From: Geranomyces variabilis
Lineage: Eukaryota; Chytridiomycota; Chytridiomycetes; Spizellomycetales; Powellomycetaceae
Length of the DNA: 64,000 bases
Direction of reading: 5' to 3'
Assembly: GCA_027603065.1 (NCBI GenBank)
Contig: JADGJP010000005.1
Coordinates: 1-64,000, forward strand
A program made the position numbers and the translations under genes. How positions within the stretch are numbered: position 1 is the first letter of the stretch; each line of letters begins with the position of its first letter. Below the pieces are notes generated by a model, which made no database searches, had not been told where the DNA came from, and worked only from the letters and a program-made list of their open reading frames with translations. This document shows positions 55,553 through 64,000 of the stretch, one piece after another.

Positions 55553-55781
55553 ATTAATGAAATTACACCGCGGACCGCCGCACCTCTTTCTTCAGGCCAG
55601 AGGTCAAAAATTCCGATTCGCTTTTGCAAGCGTACAGTGTGAAATCGCCTAAGAGTAGACTTTTGTCTGTTGGTCTCTCCATTTGTGTCTCCCCGCTTTC
55701 GCTTGTCCCACTTGAAAGTTTATGCAGATTCAGCCCGGGAGCAAAAGCGGGGCGCACAGTAAAGCAGCGCCCCTGAACTCC
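55553..55781. other. Convergent intergenic, no gene seen
   Basis: About 230 bp between the stop of CPSF1 and the likely end of the minus-strand receptor gene. No supported coding frame. Confidence 0.4.
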
Positions 55782-58700
55782 TCATCCCTTCCGACTCAGC
55801 CCAATCCTAGCTCGTGAAAAACCGGATCCGATTCCGTTATACCTCCCTCTCGCGCGCAGTAAAAATGCGCGCGTGGACAAATTCGTGTTTCCCACTTTCG
55901 TGCAGTGGGGCGGCTGCGTTTGAAGTTGGGCGTTCGGCATTCGGCAGCGTCTGCCGTAATGCTCTGCTCGGGCTCGCCAGTGATCGTGGTTAGCTCTGGC
56001 AATTTGATCACCTGCTACAGCGACGCCGGCAGCGGTTGATGGTAACACTTTGCTCTGTCGCTTCCTCAAGGTCACGGGTATCACTCACTGTTTCGCGCGG
56101 TCAGCTGGAAGTTCGTGAAGGAAGCATGCCTTGGAAGTTGATTCTTAATTTGGACAGCCCTGCCATTTCTATTGAAACGGAAAGTTTGCAGGTAATAGAA
56201 TAAAACTGGTCGGCCTAGCCTGCGCGGTCAATGTCCCCGTTCCGCCAGCTTTCGCACTTCGGGCTTGGACTTCCAAAACGTAAGCTTGCAGAGGCCTCAT
56301 GCTCGCGAAAGTTATATGCACGCTGTTGTCTCCCGCTTGGAGGAGCAATGACTTTTCTGTCAGGTCCCAAATGCATTGCGTTATATGCTCGATCCGAATG
56401 GACCTTCCTTGAGCCGGAAGTATACCCTGTCGAAAATTGTGTCAACCTCCGCGCATCAAGCTCGCTTCCCATTATGATTCTACCTGTTTGGCATTTTCTC
56501 GGATGAAGATGATGTTGGTCTGTATGTCCAAGAAGATTTGGCTTGGCTGTAAACGGCCGGCAAGTCCTTTCCTTTCAAATAAGAAACAGTCCATTGGCGT
56601 TTGCACGGTCGCTGTGTCCTCCGCTGTCGGCGGCACCGTGGAAGAAAACGTAGCTGCATCCTGGGCGGAACTTATAGAAGATGATCCTTCCGACACCCTT
56701 GAAGGCTTCCGCCTGCTGTATCTGCTGTCGCGTCTTCGACCACTTTTGCTTGAACTTCGGGTTCCGATATCGGATAGTACCGTCACCCAAAACTTAGGCC
56801 AGAACAGAGCAAAAGTCGTCACCAAGCCTGATATCAAAACGCCTGCCGACTTGAAGTAGAAAGCGGCGGTGACGGTGGTCTGCGGCAGAAATACCATCGG
56901 CAGAATGATAACGGCAGAGAGGAGCATCGTATCTGATGCAAGACGTCAGAGAGTTTTGCCGATAACAGTACAATCGTGAGACGGTCCAGTTCTTACATGT
57001 ACATATAGCAATGGATTTGCTCTCACTGTATTGCACGTCGACTTTTCGCATGAGAAATGCGAGCGCGCACGCTGTTAGCAGAAGCGACAGCTTGTACACT
57101 AGCGCAACTGAGGTCATTGTCATATTCGACGGAGCGGTCGAATCACACACAAAGAATCGCCCGCTGTCGTTCTCGTGCAAGAGCTAGCAGAGGAAACAGT
57201 TAACGAGGCTCCCTCCTCATCGCAGTAGCAAGGCAAACGAACCGGCTTGAGAGGCGCGAGTGTAGTCCATATGGCATCGATAATCTGAGCAAAATTAGTT
57301 TTTAGTCAGACTGACCAAAACCCACGCGCAAGCTTTCTTCACTGACAATCTCAATGATCACTATGAAAACGACCAAAACAAGGACGTCTTGGTCTTTGAC
57401 GGCTTTGGCGCGACCGGTTGTTCGGAAGATAGTAAAAACGCGCCAATTCTTCCCAATGAGATTTCTGCTCTGGTGGTAAGTGAATCACATTCATGTAACT
57501 CCGCGAAATGGGGCTCAAAGACTCACCCAATGGCTAGAGAAAATGCAAGCCCGCCGATCCACACTTCCCAAAGACAAGAGCTATTTGTCGGCTCACCGAT
57601 GTACAGGAAAACGAGTACGTAGCCCATGGCGACGCCGAGAAGAATTTGCTGGCTAAAGAAAACGGACGAAGCTTTGACGCTGTGTCCACCAAAAACTTAG
57701 TGGCCAACGGGCAGGGAGTCAACAATCGAACTATGTTCTGTGCTTACGCCTTTCTTTGCCGATAAATTATCAGAAAAACACCGAAAACAAGAGATATGAC
57801 CATGGACAAGGCTGCCAAAACCATGAACACGATGCTTATGGCATCTTTACTGTCGACCACCTGTTTTGGCGATGCAATAGCAGATAGAGTCACGTTCACC
57901 CCCGCATTAGTCGAAAGCGCGGTTACAATTTGCTGCCCGTAAGACTTCAGCGCTGTGCTCTCGACATGCTGTCCATTTGCGTACACCAGAGAAAACGTGA
58001 AGACAGTTGCGGCGTATGCGGCTCTTCGCGCAAGGTTTGCGGTGTCGTTAGCCATTGTGCTTTCAAAAGAGCGGAACTCCGGTGTCGCGGCGCCATTCAG
58101 CGATTCCTTGATTGTTGCCAGCAGGGCGTCCCGGTTTGCCGCGGAAGGAGCCCACGACGACGGGAGCGTCATGCTGAGGGTGTCGGCAGACCCTTTGACG
58201 AGCCCGCAATTGATTCCTTCGTGCTTGGACGCGGTGCAAAAACAAAAGTTGTCTCGGCAGAAGCCATAGTCAGAAAGGCAGCCCTCTGTGCATACTGATT
58301 GCGTACAGCCCGGGTATTGACTTGCGTCTGTAAAGGTTTCTTCCATTCCAGGTAGGTCGCATGGTAAGGTGATCACTTGTAAGGAAGAGTGGTAACGCTG
58401 AGGATCATAAAGACCAGGCAGGGGTTTAACTGTCACCGTGATGTTTCCGGCTCTGGCAAACAGCCGCAATTGACTGAACTTTGCTTCTCCTGTCAACATG
58501 TATGCCGACGTGGAGCCGATCAAGGTCGCTCCCGATACCGAAAGTGTCATTTTCAATAGGGAATCCCGCGGTGATCGATAATTGTTGCCGTACGCTGCAG
58601 GAGCAAAATCAATATGTATGGTGTAGGCAGCAAACAGATGCGCGGAACCCATACCATCCAAAGCGCGGACAGCAATGTCTGGAAGATAGGCCCCGGACAA

Positions 58701-61439
58701 AGTCGACAAAGAGGTGTTGTTGCTGAAATTGAGCGCTGCCAAACCAGTCGCGAAGTCGTTGCCTTTTTTTTCCAACAAGCGTCAGTAAGGGTTATCAAGA
58801 CGCCTCATACAAAGTCCCCACCTTGCCAAGCTGCTGTGTTTCCGCTGAGGTGCAGTAATGCCGCGGGATCGGCTCCCACCGTAGCCCATTCGCTTTGAAG
58901 TTGAAAAACAGCCCCGCCTCGTTTGGCCGCGTTGTTGAGGAAAGTAACGTTCCGGAACGAGAGAGGATTGAAAGAGTCCGAATCGACGTATATAGCACCG
59001 CCGTCCTCGCTGCCATTATTCGCGACAAACCTCGAATCTTTAATAACAAGCATTCCGAATTGCAGTGGGACATGCCGAATTGCTCCTCCATTGGTTCCTG
59101 AGTTGTTGACGAAGGTGCAATTTGACAGCTCCAAATCGCCACTTGATGCAACGGCGGAGCGCGGGCCATTCTTGGCAAAAGTGCTGTCAGACGCTGCTAA
59201 TGTGCCGCCAGAATCAATGAAGATAGTTCCAGTATTTGCCACGAAATTGCTGTTGTGGGTCGACATTTTGGTGCCGCTCGCAACTTTTATCAAATTCCCC
59301 CGATTACATTGATTACCTGCAAGAATTCAGCTCATTAGATCTTCACGTTCTGCAATATGGATCGACGGTCGGAATTTTTACAAACACACCCGCGAAAAGA
59401 AGGTCCGATGAACTGATATTTCCCCGGTAGTTCAGAGCCAGCATGTCTCTGTAATCAGCGGTATTGTGGCGAAAGACAGTTGATGTGATTTCGACGGTGC
59501 TCGAAATGTCTGTTATGAGCAGACTTTGAAGCGCGTAGGTACTGCTAATTTCGACTTCGTCAAGTATCAGCACGGACTGTTCTTTCAAGGAAAAAACGGA
59601 TCCAAACGGGAAACGATTGGCTGAAAAAGTTGTAACGTCAACCGCTGTTTCTCCCTCTTTCCTTTTCTTTACTGATCTCACCAGTGAGCTTGGTGTTCTT
59701 AAAACGGTAAGTAGATTCAGAAAAATCAAAGTACGGCACAACGGCCGAAATCGTGTTATCTGCGCTTGAAATGGTGAGGGCGCGTATGAGGGTGGAGGGT
59801 TGCAGCAGCCTTAGTCCGAATTACTTTCAAATCTCGAATCTTCGAAACTTGTGGTAGTATTCGAGGGTAGTTGCCAATAGCAATCATTGCTGCTAATGGT
59901 CACGTTTGTAAAGGCCACCGCAGTGTTGGCGGAAGTCTCCAAGCAACGGGAAAACTTGTTCCCTGCAGCGAAGTAAGCAAAGGAGAAAAAGAGGACTGCG
60001 GCATGAATTTTGCCAGTCTCACCGTTTATATATGAGTTCACAATTTCTAGTGAGTTCCAGGGGGAAAAACTATCGATGCCAAGAGTCACGGAGTTGTCTA
60101 AAAGAAATCAATGTTAACAGAAGTGCATGGGCGACAAGTCATCTTTTGGTTTTAACTACTTTACTTGTCAAGTGAAGGCCGTCTATGGAGGCAGAAGTGT
60201 TTTGCATAAGCCTTATGAGCGCCGTTTGGGACTCGCGGTTAAAGGAAGAAATCGCCCCCAAATTCCAGCACGAATCAATAGTGACATTCTCCAAGCGGAC
60301 AAAACCCGCTTGAAAAATAAAGCATGAGGGGCCAAGATTGGTTCCTATAAGACATGTACGTACACACAGGGGTCAGCGCAGCCCAGCGGATAAGAGCCCT
60401 TAAGGACCAAAAGGAGATAACTACTTGCCGCTGATGAAGACATTTTTCATTGTTACTCCTGAGACCCAAAATGCCGCGATTTTTGGACCCTCGAGGCCCT
60501 CGGTATATGTATTTAACAATTGAACGACTGGTCCGGCGGAATTTGCCGCTCCGGTAACTTCCCAGTCCTGCACGGTGAGGTTCCCCGACTCGGCGCGGAT
60601 CAACGCATTATACCACCTGTAGCATCCGTGCGACCCTCCACCCGTAACCTCGACCCGCGTCAATCCGTAACCTGTGAGGTCTTGTTGAATGTCTATACTC
60701 AAGAATTGGTTGGATTCATTCTTGCGAAGTCGATGCATTTAGGCGCTCAAGGGGGTTTGTTACCCGTGAATAAGGTTCGCGTTACAATTAAGGTCGCAGC
60801 TCGAAGTGTGTCTTTGGACGCCGTTCCGATATGAAAAGAAATCCTAGTGGTAGTTCCACCGCCAGCGAAGGTGCAATCGGTAACATTCATCAAAGGGTTC
60901 ACGCCATTGAGCCTCACCGCAAACATAGTGTTTGCGCGGAAAGCGAATCGTATGCCTGAGAATTCCACCGCCGTGTTGATTCCAGTTGCTTCTTCACTCA
61001 GAGCATATATCGTGGTTACTTCTCCCTCGAGGTGCGATTGCTGCGCGTTTAGCGTCACTGTCCCCGGCACACTGGCAACATGGCGGAGAGTGCAGTTTCC
61101 AATAATGATTCCATCGGTGCTATTCGGAATGACCGGAACATCATATGCGCCGGGAGAAAAAGTAATCAAAAAAACGGGGTTTGTGCCCCGCTGAGGCCCA
61201 TAGACTTGTGCAACTGCATAATTCCAGGCTATATATCCTTGTTAGTTCTCACCTCTATGGAAAGTGTTTTGGGGGGTGGTGGGGCGACGGGACTTACCTG
61301 CTGCAAGCGTTGCGAAGGATGGTGCTGCGTCAGCAGTCAAAGATGCATCCACGATGATATTCACGACGGCCCCTGAACAAAATTTCCCGCAGCAGACTGA
61401 GAGAACCCATAGAATTATGGCAAATGACGTTCGATTCAT
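55782..61439 (-). CDS. Class C GPCR-like receptor with beta-helix ectodomain
   Basis: A signal peptide (MNRTSFAIILWVLSVCCG) opens the protein. About 1,100 residues of right-handed beta-helix repeats follow (NCTLRHV, VNPLMNVTDCTFAGGG, DLELSNCTFVNNSGTNGGAI, IKDSRFVANNGSEDGGAI, FRNVTFLNNAAKRGGAVF). An EGF-like cluster (CTEGCLSDYGFCRDNFCFC) leads to seven helices of 7tm_3 type: SIVFMVLAALSMVISLVFGV, VKASSVFFSQQILLGVAMGY, VFLYIGEPTNSSCLWEVWIG, KNWRVFTIFR, DVLVLVVFIVIIEIIDAIW and FYFKSAGVLISGLVTTFALF, plus the Y..LLSAVIILPMVFLP helix. A cytoplasmic PH-like stretch follows (IRIEHITQCIWDL). The C-terminal end is uncertain: 56081 if unspliced, or near 55782 with one more exon. A zoosporic-fungal chemosensory role is inferred. 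Confidence 0.8.
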
Positions 61440-61638
61440 TCTGACACTTGAGGAGGTGAAAGCGGACAGAAGGGAGGGACATTCACTCCATACGAGCGGA
61501 GTTTCTGATTACGTAAACATCTGACAGACCCGCGCATTAAAAACCTTGGGTCCGGATTTCTTCCTTGAATTTTCCTCAATTACTCCCTTGCATTGACGTC
61601 GAAACACAAAGGAAGTTCCCTCGCACTCTGCCTCCCCA
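61440..61638. promoter_or_regulatory. Shared divergent promoter of two receptor paralogs
   Basis: Only 199 bp separate the two start codons of the head-to-head paralogs. No coding frame is seen. Co-regulation is plausible but unproven. Confidence 0.5.
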
Positions 61639-64000
61639 ATGATACGATGGACTGGTTTCCTTCAACTGCTTTGCCTTTTCGAACTGCTAAATTGTACGTT
61701 TGCCCAAGTCGAAATACATGTCGACTGCAATGCCCTGTCTTCCGGCGATGGTTCAAGTTTCGACCCTTGGCAAACACTGGATGAGGCACTACTTCAAGCG
61801 CAGCAAGACGAAAGCGGAGACAGTATTACGATTCTGTTGGAAAGCCCTGGAGAATATCCGCTCAATCAGAAATCATACGATTTCAGTTTGATCATGGAGT
61901 TGGCTCTCTCTGGCACCGACGGATGGTCGGGCCACGACGGACCAACCATTGTGCGCGGTCCAGGAGTGTCGGGAACGAGCGTCCAGTTTAACATCACAAA
62001 TTCGTTTACCGTCGCCAACGTCGCCATGGGGCTGCCGAAGGACGACGTTCCCGGTTTCGGCACGCAGTTTCGGTTCTTTTTTACAGACGACGCACTTTTT
62101 TCAGGCTATATGACCTTCGACAATGTCACCTTTAGCGGCGGTGCAAACCCGGACTTTGATACAAAACGTGACGTTCTTAGCATTAGCATGGAGGTGTATG
62201 AGAGCATTGGCAACACCATCTCCCACACCGATTGCAAAGTTCGCCCAGGTTAGTGCGCGAGATTGTTTTCCAATTTTTGTACGGACAGCTCAATCAAAGA
62301 TTGTCTATTTGTAAAGGCGTGATATGGATCCCCACGGTCACCGCAAGCGACATTTCCATTACTCGTTTGGACTTCCAAGGGCCGTCCGTCCTACAAGCCC
62401 CGAATCACCTTGCAATTTCCTTGGTCTTCACCGACAGCGTTGTGAGAGCCCCGTAAGATAGTCTGCCTGAACGTAGTCGACCGACCATAAAATCCGTGGT
62501 GACTTACCCCCGCAATGATCAGCTTTTGCTTGGAGGGTTCTTCAGTCATATCTGTGAGAGACTTCCAACGTCATCTCAAATGCCAAATGAAGTATGCTGC
62601 TTCTAACGCTTTGGTATTTTAACAGCAAACGTCACTGTCTGGTCTGACGACCATCCGTAATGTCTGGATTGAAGGCAATGTTGCATCTGATCCGAAGAGG
62701 TGGTGCGCAAGCGTATTTAGCGCGCAGTCGTCTTTGGGCGGGGAGGTCAGTTCGCTGGTCGTGAAAGGCAAGTCATTTCGAGAGCTGCTGAGCATTTTGT
62801 GCAGCGGAAGTCCTGATTATAAAGTTCTTGACGACAGACTGGCGCGGCCGAGTTTTTGAGATTGATACGTACGAACGCAACGATGTGATGATGACAATGA
62901 CGAACGTCTCACTCGTCAATTGCACCGTCGACTACCCAAATGCTGTCGACGTCGTTGAGTCGCGGTACCGACACACGATCAAACCACCAAGCGATTTGAT
63001 TCTGGTCACGGCGACGTCCAAGCATTCCATATCGGATTTCTCGTCCGTGGGTATGCTAAAGCCAAAACAAGTTGATGCGGAGCCGTCACTGACGCTCCCT
63101 TTTGCGGCAGGGAGCTCTGGCCCAGTGACAGTGCTCGGAATTCTCCAGATATCTAACGCGACCATTACAAGTAACTATTTTGGATTCATTAGTGAGAGAT
63201 GTTAAGCTCGGACTGAACATTGCCCTCAGATCACAAACCTTCCACCAGAGGGGTAGAAGCAATTTCGCCATACCTTTTCGCCATCTCCGCGGCTGCCAAC
63301 TTTGTGCTCTTTGACACAGTTATTGCATCAGGCATAGCCTCGCCAATAATGCATACAAACGGGACCTCAACTACCCAATTGGATGACGTGACTATTACAG
63401 GTGCGCATGGTCACTAGTCAAGCCGCGTCTATACGGGACTAAAGTTTATTGAAGCCTACGACTGCAGCTCGGCCTGCGTTTTCGTAAATGAAATGGCAAG
63501 CTTGGAGATCACAAGCATCCAGATGACTAGTACGGAACCTGCATAAAGAACTCGTCTGACGAGCTCATTGCTCATCCACCCTTTCAATTCCGCAGGTATC
63601 TCAGCGGACGAAGCTATCTTTCAATTGGAGCGATCAGAAACTGATTATGACAGACCTGCTACTGAGATCAGCAAAAGCACATTCAAAGGTTAAATCGTTT
63701 AGGCGGTCTGTGGTAGAGCGTTCGGTCTCATTTTCCGGCTTTTCCAGATATTTCCAACACGCTTTTCATGGGCACTTTATCGACTCTTTACGTAGATGCC
63801 TCAGTTATAAGAAACTGCAGCCGCGCATCAGCAATACAACCCGGAGATCTCAGCAATTTTTATTTCAACGATTGCTTGTTTGTTGGTGAGCTTGCCCGCG
63901 CCGAGCGCTGCGCATGTATGGGAAGGAAACTCATGATTCGTTACCAGATAATAACACGCCTAAGGACGGCGCCGTTCTAAGTGCGTGCGCGGGCACTATG
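61639..64000 (+). CDS. Second beta-helix (probable class C GPCR-like) paralog, partial
   Basis: Exon 1 (61639-62249) encodes a signal peptide (MIRWTGFLQLLCLFELLNCT) and a start like the neighbour's: VDCNALSSGDGSSFDPWQTL, then LLESPGEYPL, against SFATLAAAWNYA and FSPGAYDVP in the left gene. Exon 2 starts near 62317 (GVIWIPTVTASDISITRLDF). Later exons carry more beta-helix rungs (MTNVSLVNCTVDYPN, LQISNATITSNYFGF, TQLDDVTITGAHGH, LYVDASVIRNCSRASAI). The gene continues past the right edge, so the seven-helix part is inferred from paralogy only. Confidence 0.65.

Overview
The window is nuclear DNA from a eukaryote, most likely an early-diverging zoosporic fungus (Blastocladiomycota or Chytridiomycota grade). 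The genes are densely packed on both strands and carry many short introns (about 57-100 bp, GT..AG). Several products are typically fungal: p67phox/NoxR-like regulator, Cdc11-like septin, TOM7, VFA1 and MCR1-type cytochrome b5 reductase. Others are usually lost in yeasts and kept in basal fungi and animals: DHX34, a KHDC4/BLOM7-like KH protein, ESS2 and class C 7TM receptors. No rRNA or tRNA gene, CRISPR array or bacterial operon was seen. Exon boundaries were read by eye from splice signals and family alignments held in memory, so they are inferences.

Left end (1-5.1 kb): an accessory region. It holds the 3' part of a Ty1/copia-class LTR retrotransposon that enters from outside the window. 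A chromodomain-like segment sits between its integrase and reverse transcriptase. Its 378-bp LTR is unusual in that the two outer ~111 bp are inverted copies of each other. The element interrupts a short minus-strand reading frame. A gene-poor stretch with small direct repeats follows.

Core (5.1-55.6 kb): housekeeping genes in this order: NoxR-like regulator (-), VPS36 (+), MCR1 (-), ESS2 (+), RPL36 (-), a peptidase M50B-like membrane protein (+), RPB1 (-), eIF5A (+), an unrecognised Ser-rich protein (+), DHX34 (+), CCT8 (-), TOM7 (+), a septin (-), KHDC4-like (+), VFA1 (+), ALG5 (-), a large pentatricopeptide protein (+), RPS13 (+) and CPSF1/CFT1 (+). Themes are mRNA synthesis and processing (RPB1, CPSF1, ESS2, KHDC4-like, DHX34), translation (RPL36, RPS13, eIF5A), ESCRT sorting (VPS36, VFA1) and mitochondria (TOM7, MCR1, the PPR protein).

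The most striking core feature is a 503-residue intein with a LAGLIDADG-type endonuclease region in RPB1. It sits immediately after the catalytic NADFDGD aspartate loop, ends in Gly-Gln instead of His-Asn, and a spliceosomal intron begins exactly at its last codon.

Right end (55.8-64 kb): two divergent paralogous genes about 200 bp apart. The left one is a secreted-type right-handed beta-helix ectodomain joined through an EGF-like cysteine cluster to a class C (GABA-B/mGluR-type) seven-helix domain. The right one begins with the same kind of signal peptide and beta-helix and runs off the window.
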